Both the position numbers and the translations under genes were made by a program. From Neorhizobium lilium (lineage in GTDB: Bacteria; Pseudomonadota; Alphaproteobacteria; Rhizobiales; Rhizobiaceae): a DNA stretch of 64,000 nt. The stretch covers positions 62,001-126,000 of the forward strand of contig NZ_SBIP01000003.1 in assembly GCF_004053875.1 (NCBI RefSeq), written 5' to 3'. How positions within the stretch are numbered: the first letter of the stretch is position 1; each line of letters begins with the position of its first letter. Below are positions 1 to 10,885 of the stretch, one piece after another. Below the pieces are notes generated by a model. The model was given only the letters and a program-made list of their open reading frames with translations, did not search any database and had not been told where the DNA came from.

Positions 1-1
1 C

Positions 2-454
2 CTGCAGGGTATGGTGGCAACCGGCCTGGTCAATACGCTGACGGCGCTGATCCTCGTCTACACCGCCCAAGGCATCCCGCTCGCCATCTTCATCCTGTCT
101 GAATTCATGCGCGGCGTGTCGGACGACCTGAAGAATGCCGGGCGCATCGATGGCCTGTCGGAATACGCGATCTTCTTCCGCCTCGTCCTGCCGCTGGTCC
201 GGCCGGCCATGGCGACCGTCGCCGTCTTCACCATGATACCCATTTGGAATGACCTCTGGTTCCCGCTGATCCTGGCGCCGTCCGAAGCGACAAAGACGGT
301 GACGCTGGGCAGCCAGATCTTCATTGGCCAATTCGTCACCAACTGGAACGCCGTCCTTGCAGCGCTTTCGCTTGCGATCCTGCCGATCCTCGTTCTCTAC
401 GTCATCTTCGCGCGGCAGCTGATCCGCGGCATCACCGCAGGAGCAGTGAAGTGA
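2..454 (+). CDS. Sugar ABC transporter permease, MalG/ThuG type (5' end outside window)
   Basis: The frame is open to the left edge, so only the C-terminal part of this inner-membrane permease is present. The visible part holds several hydrophobic segments and the cytoplasmic EAA-type loop (AGRIDGLSEYAIFFRLVLP, about residues 44-62 of the visible part) that docks on the ATPase. This fits the binding-protein-dependent carbohydrate family CUT1. It overlaps the next gene by 4 bases (GTGA), so it is translationally coupled to the oxidoreductase, and the ATPase follows. The substrate cannot be read from the sequence; the arrangement resembles the trehalose/maltose (thu-like) loci of rhizobia. Confidence 0.85.
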   Translation: MQGMVATGLVNTLTALILVYTAQGIPLAIFILSEFMRGVSDDLKNAGRIDGLSEYAIFFRLVLPLVRPAMATVAVFTMIPIWNDLWFPLILAPSEATKTVTLGSQIFIGQFVTNWNAVLAALSLAILPILVLYVIFARQLIRGITAGAVK

Positions 455-1518
455 GTTCAACGGAAAAGCCCATCCGCGTCCTGGTCGCCGGCCTCGGCAA
501 TATGGGCCGCAGCCATGCGCTCGCCTACCATAACGAACCCGGCTTCGAAATCGTCGGCCTCGTCAACCGTTCCGGGCCGGCCAACCTGCCGGAAGAGCTC
601 GACCGATACGTGATCCAGCCCGATTTCCTGACGGCGCTTGCGGAGCTGAAGCCTGACCTCTGCTCCATCTGCACCTATTCCGACAGCCATGCGGATTATG
701 CCGTTGCCGCATTCGAGGCCGGTTGCCACGTCTTCGTGGAAAAGCCGCTCGCCACGACGGTTGCCGACGCTGAGCGCGTTGTCGTCGCTGCCCGGAAAGC
801 CGGCAAGAAGCTGGTGATCGGCTATATCCTGCGCCACCATCCGTCCTGGATCCGGCTGATCTCCGAAGCCCGCAAGCTGGGCCCTCCTTACGTCTTCCGC
901 ATGAACCTCAACCAGCAGTCCAGCGGCCCCACCTGGGACGTGCACAAGGCGCTGATGCAGACGACCCCGCCGATCGTTGATTGCGGAGTCCACTATGTCG
1001 ATGTCATGTGCCAGATTACCGATGCGAAAGCTGTCGAGGTCCGTGGCATGGGCCTGCGGCTGTCGGACGAGATTGCGCCGGATATGTATAATTACGGGCA
1101 TCTGCAGGTGCTGTTCGATGACGGCTCGCTCGGCTGGTACGAGGCGGGCTGGGGACCGATGATGTCCGAGACGGCGTTTTTCGTGAAGGACGTCATGTCT
1201 CCCAAGGGCTCCGTGTCTATCGTCATGGATCCGAACGCCAAGTCCGACGACATCGATACCCATACCAAGACTTCGGTGATCCGCCTGCACAGCGCCGAGA
1301 CCGGGCCGGGCGGCAAGTTCATCCACCCCGACGAGGACATGACCATGGCCGGCGAGCCGGGCCATCAGGAACTCTGCGATCTGGAGCAGGCCTATGTGCT
1401 GAAGGCGATCCGCGAGGACATCGACCTGACGAGGCATATGGACGACGCGGTGCAGTCGCTGCGCATCTGCCTTGCGGCCGACGAAAGCGCCCGAACGGGC
1501 AAGCCTGTTAAGCTTTAG
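451..1518 (+). CDS. Gfo/Idh/MocA family sugar oxidoreductase
   Basis: A 355-aa NAD(P)-dependent oxidoreductase. The N-terminal Rossmann motif reads GLGNMGRSHA (about residues 15-24), and the family hallmark EKPLATT, whose Lys is the usual catalytic residue, is near residues 97-103. The C-terminal half is the alpha/beta substrate domain. The GTG start at 451 overlaps the permease stop and has AGGAG 7 bases upstream. Its place between the permease and the ATPase of a sugar transporter suggests that it oxidises or epimerises the imported sugar, comparable to ThuB-like enzymes. The substrate is unknown. Confidence 0.85.
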   Translation: MSSTEKPIRVLVAGLGNMGRSHALAYHNEPGFEIVGLVNRSGPANLPEELDRYVIQPDFLTALAELKPDLCSICTYSDSHADYAVAAFEAGCHVFVEKPLATTVADAERVVVAARKAGKKLVIGYILRHHPSWIRLISEARKLGPPYVFRMNLNQQSSGPTWDVHKALMQTTPPIVDCGVHYVDVMCQITDAKAVEVRGMGLRLSDEIAPDMYNYGHLQVLFDDGSLGWYEAGWGPMMSETAFFVKDVMSPKGSVSIVMDPNAKSDDIDTHTKTSVIRLHSAETGPGGKFIHPDEDMTMAGEPGHQELCDLEQAYVLKAIREDIDLTRHMDDAVQSLRICLAADESARTGKPVKL

Positions 1519-1590
1519 CAATTCCGGCCGGACATCTAGCGATTGGCTGTTCCGCATTCTGCCTGGACGACGATTTGAAGGAAGACGCTC

Positions 1591-2601
<1,011 letters not shown>

Positions 2602-2678
2602 CAGACCAGGGAGAAAAAGCGCATCGGCATCAAATGCAGGACGGTATGTGCCGCTTCTCGTGATGACGTTTGTTTTAT

Positions 2679-2703
2679 CGAACCTTCTTTGAAGTCGGAC
2701 GTT
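2679..2703 (+). promoter_or_regulatory. Possible EcfG-type (general stress sigma) promoter
   Basis: CGAAC, a 16-base spacer and CGTT match the alphaproteobacterial EcfG consensus GGAAC-N16/17-CGTT with one mismatch in the -35 box. It sits directly before the small membrane protein gene at 2724. The leader would be only about 14 nt, which is tight. Confidence 0.35.
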
Positions 2704-2723
2704 GAAAAGCAGGAGGCAAGAAT

Positions 2724-2972
2724 ATGCTGATTGCTTTTATGACGCTGCTGAGCTTCGCTAGTCTGGCGCTCGCCGGGATTATCTGGAGCAAGCGTCGCGC
2801 GTTCCGTCTGGCTTATTTGGACGACCTGTCCTGCGAGACGCTGCCCGATGCAGCACTTACCACGGTTGAAAGGGTGCCGCGTCCGATCAGCGAAACAAAG
2901 CCCGTAGCACTACGTCGCAGACGGGTCAGCCACGCCGGGCCAAGTCTTCATACCGGACTGGTATTGCGATAA
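2724..2972 (+). CDS. Small membrane protein of unknown function
   Basis: Unrecognised 82-aa protein. An N-terminal hydrophobic segment (about residues 2-22) is followed by a basic, polar tail with an Arg-rich stretch (LRRRRVS near residue 64), so it is probably a single-pass inner-membrane protein with its C-terminus in the cytoplasm. A strong AGGAGG lies 7 bases before the ATG, which supports a real gene despite the size. It is separated from the ABC operon by 122 bases that hold a possible EcfG promoter, and it faces the tRNA-Ala gene on the other strand. Confidence 0.6.
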   Translation: MLIAFMTLLSFASLALAGIIWSKRRAFRLAYLDDLSCETLPDAALTTVERVPRPISETKPVALRRRRVSHAGPSLHTGLVLR

Positions 2973-3027
2973 CGAGAGGGTCAGGCGCCACCTGATTGCG
3001 CTTAGTCAGTTTATGCTTAGAAGTTAA

Positions 3028-3103
<76 letters not shown>

Positions 3104-3215
3104 ATCAGGGTGGTCCGGTATTTCCGGTCCTGGGAAGTCTCCGAAGCACTATGCCCCTTGGAGTGGCGGCTTATTACGTCTGGTTTCCATCAAGCGCAAG
3201 CCCGATTTTCAGCAT

Positions 3216-3241
3216 CCGGCGATTTTTTGTGAAATCGCCGG
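3216..3241 (-). terminator. Hairpin downstream of the FYDLN-acid gene
   Basis: A 10-bp perfect stem (CCGGCGATTT / AAATCGCCGG) with a 6-nt loop lies 16 bases past the stop at 3257. There is no clear T-run on either strand, so termination is only likely. Confidence 0.35.
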
Positions 3242-3256
3242 AGCTTAAGTCAAGGA

Positions 3257-3643
3257 TCAGACCTCGTCGTCATCGCCTGCGACGCCGATAATGCCGGTCA
3301 TGTCACCGTCCTCGTCGTCTTCATCGACTTCCAGGAAGGTGTCGTCTTCATCGGCACCGATATCGGCCTCGTCTTCACCCATGTCGGGAATATCGTCGCC
3401 GGCGGCTGCTTCATCACCCTCTTCAAGGGAAACCAGCTCGACTTCCGGGTTCTCCGTATCGACTTCCTGGACGTCCTCTTCCTCGGCCTGTTCCATCTTC
3501 TTGGCGGCGCTGTTTTCCTCGAAGAAGGACAGCGGCCAGGTCTTGCCGGAATAGGGAGAGACGACCGGATCTCGGTTCAGGTCGTAGAATTTTTTGCCGT
3601 TATCGGGGTCGGTGCGTTTTGTTCCGAGTTCCGCTTTAGCCAC
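3257..3643 (-). CDS. FYDLN acid family protein (TIGR02300)
   Basis: A 128-aa very acidic protein of unknown function found in alphaproteobacteria. The N-terminus carries the family signature: Lys/Arg-rich KAELGTKR, then KKFYDLNRDP and PVVSPYSGKTWP. The C-terminal two thirds is a low-complexity Asp/Glu tail. The start was set at GTG 3643, which gives the conserved VAKAELGTKR N-terminus; the frame stays open further upstream but that sequence is not family-like. A GAGG lies about 12 bases upstream. It is divergent from aroA, with which it shares a 222-base promoter region. Confidence 0.8.
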   Translation of the reverse strand: MAKAELGTKRTDPDNGKKFYDLNRDPVVSPYSGKTWPLSFFEENSAAKKMEQAEEEDVQEVDTENPEVELVSLEEGDEAAAGDDIPDMGEDEADIGADEDDTFLEVDEDDEDGDMTGIIGVAGDDDEV

Positions 3644-3715
3644 AGTCAGAGCCTCATGAGGAAAAGCCGAATAGATCGGCACGCCGCTCCAGGCGGCTTT
3701 TTGGTGAAAAACTAA

Positions 3716-5232
<1,517 letters not shown>

Positions 5233-5233
<1 letters not shown>

Positions 5234-5868
5234 TGGGCTTCATGATCGCCATCGATGGCCCGGCTGCTGCGGGCAAGGGAACGCTGTCGCGGCAGGTGGC
5301 CGAGGCCTATGGCTTCCATCACCTCGATACGGGCCTGACCTATCGGGCGACAGCCAAGGCACTGCTCGATGCGGGGCTCCCACTGGACGACGAGAAGGTG
5401 GCCGAGAAGATGGCCCAGGAGGTCGATCTCATGGGCCTCGATCGCGATATCCTATCGGCCCACGCCATCGGCGAGGCGGCATCCAGGATTGCCGTCATGC
5501 CGGCCGTGCGCCGGGCCTTGGTAGAGGCGCAGCGCAGTTTTTCGCGCAAGGAGCCCGGAACGGTGCTTGACGGCCGCGATATCGGCACCGTGGTTTGCCC
5601 GGATGCACCCGTAAAGCTCTATGTGACGGCGTCCGCCGAAGTGCGAGCCCATCGCCGCCACGACGAGATCGTGGCCAAGGGCGCAGAGGCCGATTACGAC
5701 GCGATTTTCGCTGAAGTGAAGACCCGCGACGACCGCGACATGGGGCGGGCCGACAGCCCGTTGAAGCCGGCCCCCGACGCGCACTTGCTTGATACGTCGG
5801 AAATGAGTATAGAGGCCGCGTTTCGGGCTGCGAAAGCGATCATCGACGCCGCCCTGAAAACAAAATGA
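5233..5868 (+). CDS. cmk: (d)CMP kinase
   Basis: A 211-aa cytidylate kinase that phosphorylates CMP and dCMP. The P-loop GPAAAGKGT lies at residues 8-16, [11 protein letters not shown] is the CMP-binding region, and DGRDIGTVV is the conserved family motif. The ATG overlaps the aroA stop (TGATG), so it is translationally coupled; a second in-frame ATG four codons in is equally possible. The order aroA-cmk-rpsA is the common arrangement in alphaproteobacteria. Confidence 0.95.
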
Positions 5869-6022
5869 TGGCCTGCCGGCTTGCCGGTACGCCGAGATAA
5901 GCCCGCAGTCAGTCCTTGCGCCGGATTGCTTCCCGAATAAGGGAGGCGGACAGCACTTCGGGTATGTTCAACACAAGCCACCGGCGCATGCGTGTCCTCG
6001 ATAGGACACACCAGGAGATTTT

Positions 6023-7729
6023 ATGGCACTATCCAACCCAACGCGGGATGACTTTGCAGCCCTCCTCGAGGAATCCTTTGCAAAGACCGATCTTGCAGAA
6101 GGCTATGTCACCAAGGGCATCGTCACGGCGATCGAGAAGGACATGGCCGTCGTTGACGTCGGCCTCAAGGTCGAAGGCCGTATCGCGCTGAAGGAATTCG
6201 GCGCCAAGGGCAAAGACGGCACGCTGAAGCCCGGCGATGAAGTCGAAGTCTATGTCGAGCGCATCGAAAACGCACTCGGCGAAGCCGTTCTGTCGCGCGA
6301 GAAGGCTCGCCGCGAAGAAAGCTGGGTCAAGCTCGAAGCCAAGTTCGAAGCTGGCGAGCGCGTTGAAGGCGTTATCTTCAACCAGGTCAAGGGTGGCTTC
6401 ACCGTCGATCTCGACGGCGCCGTCGCCTTCCTGCCGCGTTCGCAGGTGGACATCCGTCCGATCCGCGATGTTACCCCGCTCATGCACAACCCGCAGCCCT
6501 TCGAAATCCTCAAGATGGACAAGCGCCGCGGTAATATCGTGGTTTCGCGCCGTACGGTTCTCGAAGAGTCCCGTGCCGAGCAGCGTTCGGAAATCGTTCA
6601 GAACCTCGAAGAAGGCCAGGTTGTTGACGGCGTCGTCAAGAACATCACCGATTACGGTGCGTTCGTCGACCTCGGCGGCATCGACGGCCTGCTGCACGTG
6701 ACCGACATGGCATGGCGCCGCGTCAACCATCCGTCGGAAATCCTGTCCATCGGCCAGCAGGTCAAGGTTCAGATCATCCGCATCAACCAGGAAACCCACC
6801 GTATCTCGCTCGGCATGAAGCAGCTCGAGTCGGATCCATGGGATGGCATTGCCGCCAAGTATCCGGTCGGCAAGAAGATTTCCGGTACGGTCACGAACAT
6901 CACCGACTACGGTGCATTCGTCGAACTGGAGCCGGGCATCGAAGGCCTGATCCACATCTCGGAAATGTCCTGGACCAAGAAGAACGTACATCCCGGCAAG
7001 ATCCTGTCCACCACGCAGGATGTCGATGTTGTCGTTCTCGAAGTCGATCCGTCCAAGCGCCGTATCTCGCTCGGCCTCAAGCAGACGCTGGAAAATCCGT
7101 GGCAGGCATTTGCCTACAGCCACCCGGCCGGCACTGAAGTCGAAGGCGAAGTCAAGAACAAGACCGAGTTTGGTCTGTTCATCGGTCTCGACGGCGATGT
7201 TGACGGCATGGTCCATCTCTCCGACCTCGACTGGAACCGTCCGGGCGAACAGGTCATCGAGGAGTTCAACAAGGGCGACGTCGTCAAGGCTGTCGTTCTC
7301 GATGTGGACGTCGAAAAGGAACGCATTTCGCTGGGCATCAAGCAGCTCGGCCGTGACGCTGTCGGTGAAGCCGCAACCTCTGGCGAACTGCGCAAGAACG
7401 CTGTCGTTTCGTGCGAAGTGATCGCAGTCAACGAAGGCGGCGTCGAAGTGAAGCTTGTTGCTCACGAGGACGTCACTTCCTTCATCCGTCGCAACGACCT
7501 GGCACGCGATCGCGAAGATCAGCGTCCGGAGCGTTTCTCGGTTGGTCAGGTTTTTGACGCCCGCGTCACGAACTTCTCCAAGAAGGACCGCAAGGTCATG
7601 CTGTCGATCAAGGCTCTTGAGATCGCAGAAGAGAAGGAAGCCGTTGCTCAGTTCGGTTCGTCCGACTCTGGCGCATCGCTCGGCGACATTCTCGGCGCGG
7701 CTCTGAAGAACCGCGGCGGCAACGAATAA
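6023..7729 (+). CDS. rpsA: 30S ribosomal protein S1
   Basis: A 568-aa mRNA-binding ribosomal protein with six S1/OB-fold repeats. The repeat signature is visible in DYGAFVDLGGIDGLLHVTDM and DYGAFVELEPGIEGLIHISE, followed by more divergent repeats (KTEFGLFIGL). The length matches the six-repeat S1 of rhizobia. AGGAG lies 7 bases before the ATG. A 154-base gap from cmk probably carries its own promoter, and a strong terminator follows the stop. Confidence 0.97.
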   Translation: MALSNPTRDDFAALLEESFAKTDLAEGYVTKGIVTAIEKDMAVVDVGLKVEGRIALKEFGAKGKDGTLKPGDEVEVYVERIENALGEAVLSREKARREESWVKLEAKFEAGERVEGVIFNQVKGGFTVDLDGAVAFLPRSQVDIRPIRDVTPLMHNPQPFEILKMDKRRGNIVVSRRTVLEESRAEQRSEIVQNLEEGQVVDGVVKNITDYGAFVDLGGIDGLLHVTDMAWRRVNHPSEILSIGQQVKVQIIRINQETHRISLGMKQLESDPWDGIAAKYPVGKKISGTVTNITDYGAFVELEPGIEGLIHISEMSWTKKNVHPGKILSTTQDVDVVVLEVDPSKRRISLGLKQTLENPWQAFAYSHPAGTEVEGEVKNKTEFGLFIGLDGDVDGMVHLSDLDWNRPGEQVIEEFNKGDVVKAVVLDVDVEKERISLGIKQLGRDAVGEAATSGELRKNAVVSCEVIAVNEGGVEVKLVAHEDVTSFIRRNDLARDREDQRPERFSVGQVFDARVTNFSKKDRKVMLSIKALEIAEEKEAVAQFGSSDSGASLGDILGAALKNRGGNE

Positions 7730-7746
7730 CCGCTGTTAACACACTC

Positions 7747-7782
7747 AGAAAGCCGCCGGATCGAAAGGTCCGGCGGCTTTCT
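7747..7782 (+). terminator. Bidirectional rho-independent terminator after rpsA
   Basis: A 14-bp perfect stem (AGAAAGCCGCCGGA / TCCGGCGGCTTTCT) with an 8-nt loop lies between the convergent rpsA (stop 7729) and the minus-strand gene ending at 7806, and can serve both. Confidence 0.75.
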
Positions 7783-7805
7783 CATGTCTGCTTGGGATTA
7801 GGTTG

Positions 7806-9683
7806 TCAGGTCCAGCCTGCCATGCGCCAGTAGAAATCATTGGCGCTGCCGTCGTCTTCTCCTTCGGCCTTAACGCCGGAGCCTCCGCGCTCCTCTTGTT
7901 TCTCGCGAGGCTGGCCCTTGTCCTGCTCATGCCCGTGGAAGCTCTGCTGGCCAGGTGGCGGCTCCTCGCCTTCCTCGTCCAACTTCGTCACTTCCTTGGT
8001 CTTGCGGCCTTCCCGGTTCTGCTTCTGCTCGGTCGCTGGCGGATAGGGGACGAAGGGCAGCGGAATGCCCTCCCGCGGCACGAGCATCGGCAGGACCATC
8101 GGGAGCGTGTCTGGAAAATCTGCCTTGGCGGATGCGACAGCCTTGGCCGGCACAATACTCGCGGTGTGGAAGGAGTCCAGGTCAGCCTCTTCCACGGCGT
8201 TTGGCGCCTGTCCGGCACCGATCGCCGCCTTGGCAAGATCGCCATGATGCGGAGCTACCGGAATGGGAGCGCTGGAGCGGTTGGCGATCAGGCTTGCGAG
8301 AAACGCATCCGACCCGTTACCCTCGGACCTGGGCAGACCTGACCCGGATGGTTTGGGCCAGGTCTCCGCTGAAAACACGTCGGCCAGCCACTGGGTAATT
8401 GCGAGCACCGCATTCTGGCCCAAACGGCGAGCCGGGCTGGCAATGTCTTGCGTTTGAAGGATGCTACGAGCTTCGCTTTTACGATCGGGGTTGATCTCGG
8501 GCGTCTGAGCGGCCAGAGGATCCCCCACCAAGAACTCGGCCGTAACTGGTGCAGAGAATGCGAGATTGGGCCTCGATCCAAGTGCGGTCGCTTCTGCATT
8601 GTCGGCGCGAGGAAGCTTCGCCAAGGCATCCGCTACGGCTATGGCCTCGGCTTTAATCTGATCGAATGCCGGTTCCGATAAATATGGGATTGGCGGTGCT
8701 TGAGGAAACACGGCCGGATCTGCCGCTGTTGGTGCGGCAGCGACTCCGCTGGAGCTGACCTGTACGTTTGTGAAGGTGAGAGCCTGAGCCGGATCCTGTC
8801 GCGGCGGAGCGAATGTCGGGGCGAGGTCAGGTGAAATCTTCTGTTCGTCGATGGCAGAGATCGCTGCAGTGTTTCCGGGCGCGGCGGTAGAGGGTGCCTG
8901 AGCAGGCACGGAAGCGGAGCTATCTTCTTGTTGCAGCACCACTGCGGCGGCAGCGAGGGTTATGTTCTGGGCTTTGATGGCGACGGTTTTTGCCGACGTG
9001 TCGTCTGACGCAACAGCAGACACGGAAGCAGAGCTGTCTTCTGCTTGTTGAACCGCCACCGGTGTCGCGCCGGGAGCGGGCAAAGCGGTTCTCGGTGAGA
9101 GGGGCTGAGATGCAGCAGAGGAGACGCCGGGGGCGACAGGCGAGGCGGCAGCAGCCCCAAGAAACGTCTTGGACAGAGAAGGTTCTGTGCCCTCGTTCTG
9201 CAGATAAGAGGTGACGGCGGCAGTTGCCGCAAGGTCTTTGCCCTGAAACGGCGCCAGCTGGAGCAAGGCGGTGAGTCGCGCCGTCTCCGGCCCCGCTGGG
9301 TTCTTCAGGATATCGGTAAGAAGGCGAAGGGTTACGCCGCGCACGAGTTGGTTCAACGATGTCTCAAGCAGCGCCTGCTGCGAGGGCGTCAGCGCCTGGA
9401 CCGCTGCGACGATTCGTTTCGCATAGTCAGCCAGGCCTTCGTTTTCCGCCCGCGGCAGCTTCAGCAGGGCGCCGATCGTTTCGGCAAAGATGGAGAAACC
9501 CTGTGCAAGCTGAAGCTGGGCCGACAGCGACATGGCGCCGAGGCGGCCACCCGAGACGGGCAGGGCGGCGGCGTCCTGGTCATTGGCGGCTTCGATCGGA
9601 GAGACGCGAACCGTCGCAACCGGCTGCGCCGCCGGAACTGGTATATCGGTGATAACGCCTATGGCACTGACCGGGGGCAGCAT
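7806..9683 (-). CDS. Large Ala/Pro-rich protein of unknown function
   Basis: A 625-aa protein that I do not recognise. Residues ~45-170 look like a folded helical domain (repeated Leu/Ala-rich helices such as LQLAQGFSIFAETIGALL). Residues ~180-330 are low-complexity Ala/Ser/Pro/Gln with an internal repeat (QQAEDSSASV and QQEDSSASV). The C-terminal ~70 residues are highly charged (Glu/Lys/Gly, EQKQNREGRKTKE) and end in aromatic residues FYWRMAGWT. No signal peptide or membrane segment is obvious. The composition is reminiscent of flagellar hook-length control proteins, but nothing nearby is flagellar. GGAG precedes the ATG by 8 bases. Confidence 0.6.
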   Translation of the reverse strand: MLPPVSAIGVITDIPVPAAQPVATVRVSPIEAANDQDAAALPVSGGRLGAMSLSAQLQLAQGFSIFAETIGALLKLPRAENEGLADYAKRIVAAVQALTPSQQALLETSLNQLVRGVTLRLLTDILKNPAGPETARLTALLQLAPFQGKDLAATAAVTSYLQNEGTEPSLSKTFLGAAAASPVAPGVSSAASQPLSPRTALPAPGATPVAVQQAEDSSASVSAVASDDTSAKTVAIKAQNITLAAAAVVLQQEDSSASVPAQAPSTAAPGNTAAISAIDEQKISPDLAPTFAPPRQDPAQALTFTNVQVSSSGVAAAPTAADPAVFPQAPPIPYLSEPAFDQIKAEAIAVADALAKLPRADNAEATALGSRPNLAFSAPVTAEFLVGDPLAAQTPEINPDRKSEARSILQTQDIASPARRLGQNAVLAITQWLADVFSAETWPKPSGSGLPRSEGNGSDAFLASLIANRSSAPIPVAPHHGDLAKAAIGAGQAPNAVEEADLDSFHTASIVPAKAVASAKADFPDTLPMVLPMLVPREGIPLPFVPYPPATEQKQNREGRKTKEVTKLDEEGEEPPPGQQSFHGHEQDKGQPREKQEERGGSGVKAEGEDDGSANDFYWRMAGWT

Positions 9684-9845
9684 GAGATGGGCTCCATCTG
9701 CTGTCTATGGCGAAAGCACTTCGGCAAAACGTTTTTGTCGCAACGAACGGCGTTGCGGTCGCGGCGATTCATGGCGCCTTCAAGCCGAGAACACCGTCAA
9801 GTATGAACAGGAATGGTTAAGCCGGAGCTAACGGCGCCTGCTGTC

Positions 9846-10469
9846 CTAGCTATGGGCGAAAATGTCGGTTTCCTGCCAGCCAAGCAGGTCAAGCTTGGCG
9901 CGGGTTGGCAGAAATTCGAAACAGGCCTGGGCGAGCTCCAGCCGGCGGTCGCGAAGAAGTCGCGCAGTCAGCTTGTCGCGCAGCGCATGCAAATGGAGCA
10001 CGTCGGAGGCAGCATAGTCGAGCTGGGCCTGGGACAAGGTCTCGGCAGCCCAGTCCGACTGCTGCTGGGCCTTGGAGACATCCACGTCCAGAAGCTCCTT
10101 CAGGTTGTCCTTGAGACCATGCCTGTCCGTATAGGTGCGCGCCAGACGCGAGGCGATCTTGGTGCAGAAGACCGGGGTCGCCGTCATGCCGAACGTGTGG
10201 AACAGCACGGCGATGTCGAACCGCCCGTAGTGAAAGATCTTCTCTTGTGTCGGATCTGCCAGCAGCGCCACGAGGTTCGGCGCCTCTTTCTGGTCCTGGG
10301 CGATCCGGACCACGTCTGCCGTTCCGTCTCCAGGGGAAAGCTGAACAACACAGAGACGGTCGCGTCGAGGCACAAGGCCGAGCGTTTCCGTATCGACAGC
10401 GACACCGGCCGTGTACCGGGCTGCATCGGTAACGGAAATATCGCCTTCATGGTATCGGATCTCGGCCAT
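9846..10469 (-). CDS. RNase D-like 3'-5' exonuclease
   Basis: A 207-aa DEDDy-type exonuclease domain without the HRDC domains of full RNase D. The metal ligands are visible: AVDTETLGL (motif I), HYGRFDIAVL (motif II) and the Y-x3-D motif QLDYAASDVLHLH (motif III). Short single-domain proteins of this type are widespread in alphaproteobacteria and act on RNA ends. The start at 10469 gives MAEIRYHEGD and is preceded by a G-rich GGGGTGAGC; an ATG nine codons earlier has no ribosome binding site. Confidence 0.88.
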   Translation of the reverse strand: MAEIRYHEGDISVTDAARYTAGVAVDTETLGLVPRRDRLCVVQLSPGDGTADVVRIAQDQKEAPNLVALLADPTQEKIFHYGRFDIAVLFHTFGMTATPVFCTKIASRLARTYTDRHGLKDNLKELLDVDVSKAQQQSDWAAETLSQAQLDYAASDVLHLHALRDKLTARLLRDRRLELAQACFEFLPTRAKLDLLGWQETDIFAHS

Positions 10470-10606
10470 GCTCACCCCTATCCTCTGCTGTTCCATGGCT
10501 ATAGATCAGCTTGTGTCAGAAGCCTACCAGTTATGGGCATTCCGCTTGCGTCGGATCCTGTTGTACAGGGCTTGGAAGTGAGCAAATGCCCAGCCTTGCG
10601 TCAAAC

Positions 10607-10621
10607 GCAATGCTGCATTGC
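10607..10621 (+). promoter_or_regulatory. 15-bp dyad upstream of alpha-r14 small RNA (copy 1)
   Basis: GCAATGCTGCATTGC is a perfect inverted repeat (6-bp arms, 3-bp centre) centred about 53 bp before the predicted start of the small RNA at 10664. The same element, with one change, stands at the same distance before the second copy (50518-50532). Position and shape suit a LysR-type activator site; this is inference. Confidence 0.5.
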
Positions 10622-10663
10622 AGCAGAGCCTCTTGGTCGGTCGGGAGCCTTCGCTTAAGTATG

Positions 10664-10786
10664 GCTCATCGAACGACGCACTCCTCCTCCCAGCGTCGTC
10701 GATACCGGGTCGACAACATCCTCCTCCTCCCAGTTGTCGATCAAGTTCAAAGCCTGGCGCATCCTCCTCCCGCGCCAGGCTTTTTG
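10664..10786 (+). ncRNA. Alpha-r14-type small RNA with CUCCUCCC loops (copy 1)
   Basis: Three consecutive hairpins each expose an anti-Shine-Dalgarno motif. Hairpin 1 is 10668-10703 (ATCGA, bulged A, CGACGC paired with GCGTCGTCGAT), hairpin 2 is 10710-10740 (TCGACAAC/GTTGTCGA) and hairpin 3 is 10751-10781 (AGCCTGGCGC/GCGCCAGGCT). All three loops contain CCTCCTCCC, and the last stem is followed by TTTTTGCTTT, a terminator. The architecture and a length near 123 nt match the rhizobial alpha-r14 family (NfeR1-type) and resemble the CcsR RNAs of Rhodobacter as I remember them; such RNAs block translation initiation. The start is inferred, not mapped. Confidence 0.8.
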
Positions 10787-10885
10787 CTTTCTAAGTTCCT
10801 GATATTTCTGAACAGTCCAAGGACCGCGCCGCGTTACAGCCGGGCGGTCAAGGCCTGATGCCGTCCAGACCGCGCGTGGTTTGCT

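Noticed and set aside
6029..7465. 478-codon minus-strand frame inside rpsA
   Set aside because: Shadow of the S1 repeats caused by high GC at third positions.
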